Notes under the pieces: model-generated | What the model saw: the letters and a program-made list of their open reading frames with translations, nothing else | Database searches by the model: none | What the model was told of the DNA's origin: nothing | Assembly (NCBI RefSeq): GCF_013359725.1 | Contig: NZ_JABFMW010000005.1 | Location: 123,198 to 187,197 of the forward strand | From: Pseudarthrobacter sp. C4D7 | Lineage (GTDB): Bacteria; Actinomycetota; Actinomycetes; Actinomycetales; Micrococcaceae | Length of the DNA stretch: 64,000 nucleotides | Direction: 5' to 3' | Made by a program: the position numbers and the translations under genes | Part shown: in pieces, positions 53,010-62,517 of the stretch | How the letters are laid out: every line of letters begins with the position of its first letter | Position numbering within the stretch: position 1 is the stretch's first letter

Positions 53010-53699
53010 TCAGGAGGAAGGGGTGGCGGAGGGAAAAGCGGTGGAGTTGAAGCCGGCGCCCAGGAGGGCCATGGCGTCGATGAGCAGCTGGCGGAGTTCT
53101 GCCAGTGAAGCGGGCGAGAGGTCCGGGCCGCGCCGGCTGAACCAGACCTCCATGGCGGCCTTTCCACAGGAAATAATGGAGCCGGCCAGGGCGTGGATGT
53201 ACAGCCCGTCCTGTTCTCCGGGGGTGCCTGCAAGGCGCTCGCGGGCCACGGCGAAGACCTGGGCCCGGCAGTTGTCCCAGGCTTCAAGTTCCGTGTGTGA
53301 CATCAGGGGACTCTGCTGGGTCAGGGTAAACAGCTCGGCGAGCGGGGCGATGGCCTTGGGATCGGCCAGGGCCACCAGGGCCGCCTGGGCCGATTCCAGC
53401 ACGGGCTCCTCCGATGGGCGGAGGCGCAGCTGCTGGATGGCGTTGTCCAGGAAGCCATGGACGATGGACGCCAGGGCGGCGTCAGTGCTGCTGAAGTAGT
53501 TGAAGAAGGTGCGGCGGGAGATTCCCGCGGCATCGGCGATGTCCTCAACCGTGAAGTTTCCCGGGCCCTTGGACCGCAGGAGGTCCAGGGCGGCGTCCGT
53601 GATGGCCTGGCGGGTGGCGGCCTTGTTCAGCTCGCGCCGGGACAGGGCGGGGGACCCGGTGTCCTGGGGGGCATCGTGCGGGGAAAGTGGGCTGGGCAC
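53010..53699 (-). CDS. TetR/AcrR family regulator of the MMPL exporter
   Basis: A 229-residue regulator. After a polar N-terminus the helix-turn-helix runs FTVEDIADAAGISRRTFFN then YFSSTDAAL (about 48-75). The C-terminal domain is helical with a Ser/Pro tail. The start is GTG at 53699, 6 nt after a TAGTGT -10 box (53706-53711 on the minus strand), so the message is probably leaderless. Overlapping GTGCAA/TTGCAC repeats in the promoter are a likely operator. The exporter and maf follow directly on the same strand. Confidence 0.9.
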   Translation of the reverse strand: MPSPLSPHDAPQDTGSPALSRRELNKAATRQAITDAALDLLRSKGPGNFTVEDIADAAGISRRTFFNYFSSTDAALASIVHGFLDNAIQQLRLRPSEEPVLESAQAALVALADPKAIAPLAELFTLTQQSPLMSHTELEAWDNCRAQVFAVARERLAGTPGEQDGLYIHALAGSIISCGKAAMEVWFSRRGPDLSPASLAELRQLLIDAMALLGAGFNSTAFPSATPSS

Positions 53700-53705
53700 G
53701 CTCTT

Positions 53706-53735
53706 ACACTACGTGCAACTTTGCACTGCATGCAA
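53706..53735 (-). promoter_or_regulatory. Leaderless promoter with operator-like repeats, tetR-mmpL-maf
   Basis: On the minus strand TTGCAT (53735-53730) and TAGTGT (53711-53706) are 18 bp apart, and GTG follows after 6 nt. Inside the spacer GTGCAA-CT-TTGCAC (53713-53726) is a perfect inverted repeat, and TTGCA-CTGCA-TGCAA (53721-53735) overlaps it. Binding there would block polymerase, fitting self-repression by the TetR protein. Confidence 0.7.
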
Positions 53736-53896
53736 CTATTGCGGTGCCGCTGTATCCCGGCCTGGCCGTTGAATTCACAGGAGATCGAAAGCTTCCCAAC
53801 AGCGTTTCCTGATGCTGGCCGCCGATGCTGGAAATGTCCCGCCGCGGGGCGTATCACCAGCAGCCGTCAGGCGACGGCGAATCAGGAGACAAAGAG

Positions 53897-54472
53897 ATGA
53901 CACGCACGAAGAAGATGACCCTGGGCCTGTCCGCCGCGGCGCTGGCGCTCGGTGCAGGAATCGGCGTGGCCGGCATGGCCTCCGCCACCACCACCGCGCC
54001 GGCTCCGAGCCCGAGTGCAAGTTCCAGCGCCCCGGCGGACGGTACCGCCGGCACGGGCGACGGCAACGGCCCCGGAGGCATGGGCAGGCACGGTGGCCGG
54101 GGCGGCCACGGCATGGAGCAGGCGTCCGCGCTGGCGGCGAAGCTCGGTGTGGATGAAGCCAAGGTGACTGACGCGCTGAAGGCCTTCCGCGAGGCAAACA
54201 AGCCCGCCACTCCGCCCACGGACGGCCAGAAGCCGGACCCCGCCACACGTGAGGCCGCGCTTGCCAAGTCCCTGGCGGAATCGCTGGGCATTGACGAGGC
54301 CAAGGTGACGGCAGCACTCCAGGAGATCCGCAGCGACGAGCAGTCCGAGCATGCTGCCGCGCTCAAGACCCGCCTGGACAAGGCCGTGGCTGACGGAAAG
54401 CTGACGCAGGCTGAAGCCGACGCAGTGACCAAGGCGGTCCAGAGTGGGGTGATTGGCGGCGGCGGCCGTTGA
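53897..54472 (+). CDS. Secreted protein with repeated helical motif
   Basis: A 191-residue exported protein. The signal peptide is a basic start (TRTKKM), a hydrophobic core and a probable cleavage after ASA near residue 32. A Thr/Ser/Pro linker and a Gly/His-rich patch (GGMGRHGGRGGHGME) follow. Two copies of a helical unit come next, LGVDEAKVTDALKAFREANK and LGIDEAKVTAALQEIRSDEQ, then a third related helix (KLTQAEADAVTKAVQSG). The His/Gly patch could bind metal, by inference only. ATG at 53897 has AGGAG 8 nt upstream. No family with known function is recognised. Confidence 0.8.
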   Translation: MTRTKKMTLGLSAAALALGAGIGVAGMASATTTAPAPSPSASSSAPADGTAGTGDGNGPGGMGRHGGRGGHGMEQASALAAKLGVDEAKVTDALKAFREANKPATPPTDGQKPDPATREAALAKSLAESLGIDEAKVTAALQEIRSDEQSEHAAALKTRLDKAVADGKLTQAEADAVTKAVQSGVIGGGGR

Positions 54473-54530
54473 TGTCTGCCGGCCACGGCGCAGCCCGGTT
54501 ACGAACAAGGCCGGGGCGTCGCCCATTAGC

Positions 54531-54594
54531 AATTACGGCGTAGCCCCGTAATGAAAAAGAACGTCCCCGGGGAAATTCCCCGGGGACGTTCTTT
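54531..54594. terminator. Paired hairpins between the secreted protein and the symporter
   Basis: A first hairpin has ATTACGG/CCGTAAT arms (54531-54551). The main one has complementary arms at 54556-54574 and 54576-54594, forming a nearly perfect stem with AAAGA and TCTTT at its ends. Its flanking A and T runs suit termination in both directions for these convergent genes. Confidence 0.8.
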
Positions 54595-54608
54595 ATGCGT
54601 CCTGCGTG

Positions 54609-56060
54609 TTACGCCTTCGCATCCTGCAGTTCGCGGGGTGCGGTGTCGGCGCTGGTGCCGTCCGTGGCGGATTCGCCGGCGGCGGTATCGGTGCCGGTTT
54701 CTTCCTCAACAAACGGCGTGCCGTTGCGGGGTGCGTTGTACAGCGACTCGTCCAGGATGCCCTGGCGCTTGGCCACGATGGTGGGGACCAGGGCCTGGCC
54801 TGCGACGTTGACCGCGGTGCGGCCCATGTCCAGGATGGGGTCGATGGCCAGGAGGAGTCCGACGCCGGCCAGCGGCAGTCCCAGCGTGGAGAGCGTCAGC
54901 GTGAGCATCACCACGGCGCCGGTGGTGCCGGCGGTGGCTGCGGATCCGAGGACGGAAACCAGGGCGATCAGCAGGTACTGGGTGAAGTCGAGCTGGATGC
55001 CGAAGAACTGGGCCACGAAGATCGCCGAGACCGCGGGGTAGATCGCGGCGCAGCCGTCCATCTTGGTGGTGGCGCCCAGCGGCACGGCGAACGAGGCGTA
55101 GGCGCGGGGCACGCCCAGGCTGCGCTCGGTGACGCGCTGGGTCAGCGGCAGGGTGCCTACGGAGGAGCGGGACACGAAGGCCAGCTGGACGGCCGGCCAC
55201 ACGCCGGAGAAGTACTGCTTGATGGACAGTCCGTGGCTGCGGATCAGGATGGGGTACACCACGAACAGGACCAGGACCAGGCCTGCGTAGATGGCCACGG
55301 CGAACTTGCCCAGCGAGCCGATGGTGTCCCAGCCGTAGACCGCGACGGCGTTGCCGATGAGCCCGATGGTGCCCAGGGGGGCAATGCGGATGATCCACCA
55401 GAGGACCTTCTGGATGACGGCGAGGGCGGAGGCGTTCAGGGTGAGGAACGGCTCTGCCGCCTTGCCCACCTTGAGGGCGGCGACGCCCACGGCGATGGCG
55501 ATGACCAGGATCTGCAGGACGTTGAAGCTGATCGAGGTGGTGACGGCGCCGGAATCGGCAACAGTGGAGCTGGCGCCCAGGCCCAGGAAGTTCTTGGGGA
55601 AGAGGCCCACCAGGAAGGCCCACCAGTCACCGGACTTGCCGGTGTATTTGGCGTCCCCGGAGATGCCGGTGTTGGCGCCCGGCTGCAGCAGCACGCCCAG
55701 GCCCATGCCGATCAGCACGGCAATCAGGGAGGTGATGGCAAACCACAGGAGCGTGTTCCACGCCAGCCGTGCCGCGTTGGACACCTGCCGCAGGTTGGAG
55801 ATGGAGCTGACCACGGCGGTGAAGATCAGCGGCACAACGGCGGTCTGCAGCAGTGACACGTAGCTTGAGCCGATGGTCTGCAGGGTGGCGCCGAGGGCGT
55901 TGGGGTTGGTCTTGGTGCTGCCGGTGTACTTTGCCAGCAGGCCGAGGCCCAGGCCCACGATGAGGGCGGCGATGATCTGGAAGCCGAAGGAACCCGCCCA
56001 CTTGGGGAGCTGGAATCCGGTCTTCCCTGCGGGGGAGGGGGTGCTTGTCTGAGTGCTCAC
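54609..56060 (-). CDS. Dicarboxylate/amino acid:cation symporter (DAACS family)
   Basis: A 483-residue glutamate/dicarboxylate transporter of the GltP/DctA type. It has eight helices and two re-entrant loops: the Ser-rich SRSSVGTLPLTQRVTERSLG, the PLGATTKMDGCAAIYPAVS segment of helix 7, GSAATAGTTGAVVMLTLTLS, and the substrate site DPILDMGRTAVNVAGQAL in helix 8. The C-terminus is acidic and variable. The start is GTG at 56060, 6 nt after TAGCTT (56067-56072 on the minus strand), suggesting a leaderless message. It stands alone. Which acid it takes up with Na+ or H+ is not resolved. Confidence 0.92.
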   Translation of the reverse strand: MSTQTSTPSPAGKTGFQLPKWAGSFGFQIIAALIVGLGLGLLAKYTGSTKTNPNALGATLQTIGSSYVSLLQTAVVPLIFTAVVSSISNLRQVSNAARLAWNTLLWFAITSLIAVLIGMGLGVLLQPGANTGISGDAKYTGKSGDWWAFLVGLFPKNFLGLGASSTVADSGAVTTSISFNVLQILVIAIAVGVAALKVGKAAEPFLTLNASALAVIQKVLWWIIRIAPLGTIGLIGNAVAVYGWDTIGSLGKFAVAIYAGLVLVLFVVYPILIRSHGLSIKQYFSGVWPAVQLAFVSRSSVGTLPLTQRVTERSLGVPRAYASFAVPLGATTKMDGCAAIYPAVSAIFVAQFFGIQLDFTQYLLIALVSVLGSAATAGTTGAVVMLTLTLSTLGLPLAGVGLLLAIDPILDMGRTAVNVAGQALVPTIVAKRQGILDESLYNAPRNGTPFVEEETGTDTAAGESATDGTSADTAPRELQDAKA

Positions 56061-56261
56061 CAGAACAAGCTAGACCCCTGCTCCTTACCATGCCGAAAGT
56101 ATATTGAGAAATATTACGCGCTGAGATCTTCTCGAGGACGCAGGAAGCCCCTGAAACACAAGGCGGGCAGCGGTTTGTGTTACTTATTCCCCGGGGCGGT
56201 GTGCTTAACGTCTCGCCAAACAGGGGGTGGGCTGCATGGTGCCCACCCCCTGGCGGGCGGA

Positions 56262-57947
56262 CTAGGTCAGCAGCGCCCGGCGGAGGGTGTCGAGTCCGAC
56301 AGAGCCGATGTTGAGGGCTTTGGTGTGGAACTCCTTGAGGTCGAACCCGGGCCGTGATTCCAGTTCGGCACGAATCTGTTCCCAGAGTCGCTGGCCCACT
56401 TTGTAGGAGGGTGCCTGTCCGGGCCAGCCGAGGTAGCGGGTGAATTCGAAGTTGAGCTGGCCTTCGCTGATGGGGAGGTTTTCCTTCAGGAAGCCGTAAC
56501 CCTTGTCTGCGGTCCAGGTGCCGGTTCCCCAGCGTCCGGGCATCTCGAGTTCCAGGTGGACGCCGATGTCGAAGACCACGCGGGCTGCCCGCATGCGCTG
56601 CATGTCCAGCATGCCCATGTGGTCGCCGGGATCGTTCAGGTAGCCCAGTTCCTGCATGAGCTTTTCGGCGTATAGGGCCCACCCTTCGCCGTGGCCGGAC
56701 GTCCAGCAGACGTTCCGCCGCCACTTGTTGAGCAGTTCGCGGCGGTAGGTGGCGGTGGCCACTTGGAGGTGGTGGCCCGGGACGCCCTCGTGGTACACGG
56801 TGGTGGTTTCGGCCCAGGTGGTAAAGGTGTCCTCGCCGGCGGGGACGGACCACCACATGCGGCCGGGGCGGCTGAAGTCATCGGACGGACCGGTGTAGTA
56901 GATGCCGCCTTCGTCGGTGGGGGCAATCCTGCACTCCAGTGTCTTCATGACGTCGGGGATGTCGAAGTGCACGCCGGCAAGCTCTGCCACGGCTTTGTCG
57001 GAGAGGCCCTGCATCCATGCCTGGAGCGCCTCCGTGCCCTTGAGCTGCCGTGCGGGATCGTTGTTGAGGATGTCCTTGGCTTCGGCAATGGAAGCCCCAG
57101 GCTTGATGGTGGCCGCCACCTTTTCCTGTTCCGCGATGAGGCGGTCCAGTTCCTGGACGCCCCACGCGTACGTTTCCTCCAGGTCCACCTCTGCGCCCAG
57201 GAAGGAGCGGGACGCCAGCGCATAGCGGGCCCTGCCCACGGCATCCTTTTCGGGCGCTTCCGGCAGCAGTTCGGTGCGCAGGAATTCCGCCAGGCCGCTG
57301 TAGGCGCTGCGGGCGGCGTCAGCGCCGGCGTCGAGCTTCTCCTGCAGGGCCGGCGCAAGCGGCCCGTTGGCCGTGGCGGCGCCTGCGGCCAGCTTGGCGA
57401 AGAAGCCGTCCCCGGCGGCGTACTTGCTGACCTGTTCGATGACGATGCGCACCTGGCGGGCGGCAGCGACCTTGCCCGCATCCCTGGCCAGGCGCAGGGA
57501 CTCGGTGTAGCCGCTGATGGCCGCGGGCACGTTGTGTGCGCGCCCGGCGATGTGCTCCCAGTCCTGCTCGGTTGCGGTGGGCATGAGGTCGAAGATGGCG
57601 CGGATGTCCTGCGCCGGGGAGGCAATGTTGTTCAGGTCGGCGTATTCCCAGCCGGAGGCGTGGATCAGCAGCTGCAGGCCCAGCCGTTCCTGCATGGCGT
57701 CCAGGGTGACGGCGTCCACGTCGTCCTCCGGCTCCAGCCCCTCCAGTGCCACCAGGGCATCCCGGGCGGCCTCGGCAAATCCGGCGATGCCGGCGGGGGA
57801 GAAGTCCTGGTATTCCGTCTCATGTCCCGGCAGGCCAAGGGTGGTGGCAAAGGTCGGGTTGAGCCTGATCAGGGTGTCGGTGTAGTTGTCCGCGACGGCG
57901 TCAATCCGGGTATGCGGGCGCGCGGCGGGTGCGGTGTCGGTAGTCAC
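56262..57947 (-). CDS. DUF885 family protein (putative zinc carboxypeptidase-like)
   Basis: A 561-residue helical protein of the DUF885 family, whose fold resembles metallopeptidases. The metal-site motif is TTVYHEGVPGHHLQVAT (about 381-397), followed by SGHGEGWALYAEKLMQELG, typical of the family, and a conserved C-terminal GWPGQAPSYKVGQ. There is no signal peptide, so it is probably cytoplasmic. GTG at 57947 lies 6 nt after a TAGTGT box, suggesting a leaderless message. The substrate is unknown. It lies downstream of the accD-accE operon on the same strand but likely has its own promoter. Confidence 0.85.
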   Translation of the reverse strand: MTTDTAPAARPHTRIDAVADNYTDTLIRLNPTFATTLGLPGHETEYQDFSPAGIAGFAEAARDALVALEGLEPEDDVDAVTLDAMQERLGLQLLIHASGWEYADLNNIASPAQDIRAIFDLMPTATEQDWEHIAGRAHNVPAAISGYTESLRLARDAGKVAAARQVRIVIEQVSKYAAGDGFFAKLAAGAATANGPLAPALQEKLDAGADAARSAYSGLAEFLRTELLPEAPEKDAVGRARYALASRSFLGAEVDLEETYAWGVQELDRLIAEQEKVAATIKPGASIAEAKDILNNDPARQLKGTEALQAWMQGLSDKAVAELAGVHFDIPDVMKTLECRIAPTDEGGIYYTGPSDDFSRPGRMWWSVPAGEDTFTTWAETTTVYHEGVPGHHLQVATATYRRELLNKWRRNVCWTSGHGEGWALYAEKLMQELGYLNDPGDHMGMLDMQRMRAARVVFDIGVHLELEMPGRWGTGTWTADKGYGFLKENLPISEGQLNFEFTRYLGWPGQAPSYKVGQRLWEQIRAELESRPGFDLKEFHTKALNIGSVGLDTLRRALLT

Positions 57948-58002
57948 ATTGCGACACTACCCGGCAACGCGGGTGGGCCGTGGCAGGGAGCGTGGGCGCG
58001 CC

Positions 58003-58244
58003 TCAGCCCTGGCTGCGTTTCCAGGCTCCCGGACCGGGAATGGGGGCAAGCCGGAGCTGCTGCCGCCGGACCCAGTGCCGCACGCCGGCTGTCCGGGCCG
58101 CCGCCGGGTTCTCTCCGCCGAGTGAGAGGACGACGGCGGCCAGCGCGGCGAGTTCCTCGTCGTTCGGCTGCCCTTTGACAACAGAGAACAGCGGCGCGGC
58201 TGCGTCCGGGGTTTCGGCGGGCTCGGGCGCCTCTTGGGTGCCGG

Positions 58245-58248
<4 letters not shown>
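58003..58248 (-). CDS. accE: Acyl-CoA carboxylase epsilon subunit
   Basis: The small accessory subunit found in actinobacterial acyl-CoA carboxylases, which stabilises the alpha-beta complex. The 81 residues have an acidic, disordered start, then the core [27 protein letters not shown], and a Trp-containing C-terminal [20 protein letters not shown], all typical of the family. Its ATG overlaps the beta-subunit stop by 4 nt, so the two are translationally coupled. Confidence 0.9.
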
Positions 58249-59828
<1,580 letters not shown>

Positions 59829-59957
59829 CAAGTGTCTCCGGCTCTGTAGCAGGTCAGTTCTGTCGGCTGGCGGCCCGTGCTGTCCGGAGCATTAAGTAGC
59901 ATCCACACAAAAGACCAACCCTGCTGGCAAGTCTAGTAACGGTCTGGGCGTCCACAG

Positions 59958-59974
59958 CTGTAGGGAACCTACAA
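59958..59974. promoter_or_regulatory. Inverted repeat shared with the carboxylase alpha gene
   Basis: CTGTAGGGAACCTACAA is an inverted repeat (TGTAG/CTACA) with a 5-bp centre, about 130-146 bp upstream of the beta-chain start. It differs from the copy at 49776-49792 at only two positions. It also lies 70 bp upstream of the divergent SDR gene, which could share control. Confidence 0.7.
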
Positions 59975-60005
59975 TTTTCTGCGTTTCCATCCACCCCTTC
60001 ACAAT

Positions 60006-60021
60006 GTTACTCACCGGTAAC
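60006..60021. promoter_or_regulatory. Operator-like inverted repeat before the SDR gene
   Basis: GTTAC-TCACCG-GTAAC is an inverted repeat ending 22 bp before the ATG. A -10-like TACAGT (60032-60037) lies 6 nt before the start, so the repeat would overlap the -35 region and can block transcription. Its core TTAC-n6-GTAA resembles TetR-type operators. Confidence 0.5.
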
Positions 60022-60043
60022 TTAGTTGGGTTACAGTGTTTCC

Positions 60044-60931
60044 ATGACTTCAAGCGACGATGCTTTGCATGCCACCGAAAGCCCGTACCGGGCCGCTGGT
60101 TCCCTGGCCGGCCGGACCATCCTGCTCTCCGGCGGCAGCCGCGGGATCGGCCTGGCCATAGCGCTGAGGGCCGCCCGGGACGGTGCCAACATTGTGCTCC
60201 TCGCCAAGACGGGCGAGCCGCACCCCAAGCTGGCCGGGACCGTGTACAGCGCGGCCCGGGAGCTGGAGGAGGCCGGCGGCCAGGCGCTGCCCCTGGTGGG
60301 CGACGTCCGCAGGGATGAGGATGTGGCCGGCGCCGTGGATGCTGCGCTGGAGCGGTTCGGCGGCATCGACGTGGTCATCAACAACGCGTCCGCCATCGAC
60401 CTGTCCACCACGGACGCCGTGGACATGAAGCGGTACGACCTCATGCAGGACATCAACGTCCGCGGCACCTTCCTGCTGTCAAAACTGGCGCTGCCGGCGC
60501 TGCGTGCCTCCGGGCGGGGACAGATCCTGACGCTCTCACCGCCGCTGAACCTTGACCCCTCCTGGGCCGGGAAGCACCTCGCGTACACCATGGCCAAATA
60601 CGGCATGAGCCTGACCACGCTGGGCCTAGCCGAAGAGCTCAAGGGCGACGGCATCCGGGTCAACTCCCTGTGGCCGTGCACCCTCATTGACACAGCCGCC
60701 ATCCGCAACATGCCCCACGGCGACACCATGGTGCTTGCCGCCAGGGGGCCGCAGATCATGGCCGACGCCGCCCACGCCGTCCTGACCGGAAGCAATCTTG
60801 GAACCGGCGCGCCGCCGTCGGGCAATTTCTACACGGACGAGCAGGTCCTCGCCGCGGCCGGCGTGACCGACTTCCGTCCCTACAGCCTGGGCGCGCCGGA
60901 AGACCGGCTGGTGGCGGACATCTTCCTCTAG
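60044..60931 (+). CDS. SDR family oxidoreductase, HSDL2-like
   Basis: A 295-residue short-chain dehydrogenase of the HSDL2-like group: cofactor loop LLSGGSRGIGLAIALRAA (about 26-43), AKTGEPHPKLAGTVYSAA (the group-typical insertion), INNASAIDL with Ser in place of the usual Gly, ILTLSPPLNLDPSW, and YTMAKYGMSL (Tyr-x3-Lys). ATG at 60044 is preferred over TTG at 60026 because a TACAGT box lies 6 nt upstream, implying a leaderless message. It is divergent from the carboxylase beta gene. A role in fatty-acid or sterol metabolism is suggested by family and context, not proven. Confidence 0.87.
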   Translation: MTSSDDALHATESPYRAAGSLAGRTILLSGGSRGIGLAIALRAARDGANIVLLAKTGEPHPKLAGTVYSAARELEEAGGQALPLVGDVRRDEDVAGAVDAALERFGGIDVVINNASAIDLSTTDAVDMKRYDLMQDINVRGTFLLSKLALPALRASGRGQILTLSPPLNLDPSWAGKHLAYTMAKYGMSLTTLGLAEELKGDGIRVNSLWPCTLIDTAAIRNMPHGDTMVLAARGPQIMADAAHAVLTGSNLGTGAPPSGNFYTDEQVLAAAGVTDFRPYSLGAPEDRLVADIFL

Positions 60932-61016
60932 CAGCCCCTCCCGCCGCCGCCCGGACGGTCGGCTCCGGGCGGTGGCAGTCTGGGTGGGACCCGGTCCGGC
61001 TCGGTAGGATCTAGCT

Positions 61017-61925
61017 ATGGATGACGCACACGCACCGGGTACCCCCCTGAACCGAGCGGACCTGGCCGACCAGCGTTTCCTCGCCGCCACGGGGATCCCC
61101 CGGATCGACGTCGTGGACTCCACCGGCTCCACCAACGCCGACCTTTTGCGGGGTGTCACCGTGGACCCGGCGGCATGGCCGGATCTTTCCGTCCTGACCG
61201 CCGAGTATCAGACGGCTGCCCGGGGACGGCTGGACCGGCGGTGGGAGGCGCCGCCGCTGAGCTCGGTATCCGTCTCAGTGGTCCTGCGCCCGGTCAACGC
61301 GGATGGGCGCCCCCTTCCCACCCAGAGCTACTCCTGGCTGTCCCTCATCGCAGCCCTGGCCCTGCGCGAAACGCTCCTGGAGACGGCCGGTATCCCGGCG
61401 GAACTGAAGTGGCCCAACGATGTCCTGGTCCGCGGCAGGAAGATCGCCGGCATCCTGGCCCAGCTGGGTCCCATGGTGGACGGAAACGTGCCGCCCGTCA
61501 TTTTGGGCACCGGCCTGAACGTCACGCTGCGTGAAAGCGAACTTCCAGTCCCCACGGCAACCTCCGCGGCCATCGAGGGAGCCAGCACCACCGACCGCAC
61601 CGCGCTGCTGAAAAGCTACCTCTCCCACTTCGCCGTCCTGTACCGCAATTTCTGCAATGCCGACGGCGACCCCACGGCCGGGATGGCTGGCGGCCCGTCG
61701 CTGCACAAGAGGGTGGAGGCCGTCATGGTCACCCTGGGCAAGCAGGTGCGCGCGCAGCTGCCCGGGGACCACGAAATCATTGGCCACGCGTCCCGGCTGG
61801 ACGACTACGGCTCCCTGCTGGTGGTTGACCGGGATTCGCATGAGCATGTGGTGACGGCCGGTGACGTGGTCCACTTGCGGCCCTGGACGTCGCCGGACAC
61901 CCCACACCAGGGCGGCTATGCGTAA
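61017..61925 (+). CDS. birA: Biotin--[acetyl-CoA-carboxylase] ligase, no DNA-binding domain
   Basis: BirA joins biotin to the carrier-domain Lys of biotin enzymes using ATP. The 302-residue sequence starts the catalytic core with VDSTGSTNADLL (about 39-50), then TAEYQTAARGRLDRRWEAP (biotin/ATP loop), LKWPNDVLVRGRKIAGIL (about 130-147) and GTGLNVTLRE. There is no N-terminal helix-turn-helix, so it is the enzyme-only type and cannot itself repress genes. ATG at 61017 lies 6 nt after TAGGAT, suggesting a leaderless message. The acyl-CoA carboxylase genes nearby encode its likely substrate. Confidence 0.94.
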   Translation: MDDAHAPGTPLNRADLADQRFLAATGIPRIDVVDSTGSTNADLLRGVTVDPAAWPDLSVLTAEYQTAARGRLDRRWEAPPLSSVSVSVVLRPVNADGRPLPTQSYSWLSLIAALALRETLLETAGIPAELKWPNDVLVRGRKIAGILAQLGPMVDGNVPPVILGTGLNVTLRESELPVPTATSAAIEGASTTDRTALLKSYLSHFAVLYRNFCNADGDPTAGMAGGPSLHKRVEAVMVTLGKQVRAQLPGDHEIIGHASRLDDYGSLLVVDRDSHEHVVTAGDVVHLRPWTSPDTPHQGGYA

Positions 61926-62517
61926 AACCCTCGTGCCGGGGGAGCAGGTCATCGTCACCACCCGTCCGCAGCCGCGCAGGCTCGCCGGAGCGGCAGCCGC
62001 CTTTGTCCTGGCGCCGGCCCTTGCCGCGTTCGCCAGTGCGTGGGTCATCCGCGGCGGTATTACCCGCATGGCCCCCGCCCTGGGCCGCCAATGGACGCCA
62101 TGGTTTGTCACGGCCTGCGTCCTCGCGGCGGTAACTGTATGGCTGGGTTACTGCCTGCCGCGCCTGCTGCGCTGGCAGGGCACCCGCTACACCCTGACCA
62201 GCCAGCGTATGGTGGCCCGGTGGGGCCTGTTGAACAGGCGGGACCAGCAGGTGAACCTGGCGTCGGTGCGTAACCTCACTGTCCACGAATCGCTGCTGCA
62301 GCGACTGGTGCGCTCGGGGAATATATCCTTGGAAACCGGGCACCAGGGCATGGTGACCTTTCGCGACGTGCCCGAGGTTGCCCGGTTCCGCGACTTTATC
62401 CTCGACGCCATAGGGGAACTGCCGGAGGACAGCGGGTCCCAGCCGGGGGACACGACGTATTACCCTGCGGGTGCTTTTCCGGAGGACATGAGAGAAGGTG
62501 GACGGGATGACCGATGA
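61918..62517 (+). CDS. Bacterial PH-domain membrane protein
   Basis: A 199-residue protein with two membrane helices near residues 22-42 and 58-78, then a bacterial pleckstrin-homology (DUF304-like) domain: YTLTSQRMVARWGLLNRRDQ, VNLASVRNLTVHES, GNISLETG and FRDVPEVARFRDFI. Such proteins are membrane-anchored; no activity is known. ATG at 61918 overlaps the birA end by 8 nt, and its own end overlaps the cyclase start, so the three genes form one tightly packed operon. Confidence 0.85.
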   Translation: MRKTLVPGEQVIVTTRPQPRRLAGAAAAFVLAPALAAFASAWVIRGGITRMAPALGRQWTPWFVTACVLAAVTVWLGYCLPRLLRWQGTRYTLTSQRMVARWGLLNRRDQQVNLASVRNLTVHESLLQRLVRSGNISLETGHQGMVTFRDVPEVARFRDFILDAIGELPEDSGSQPGDTTYYPAGAFPEDMREGGRDDR

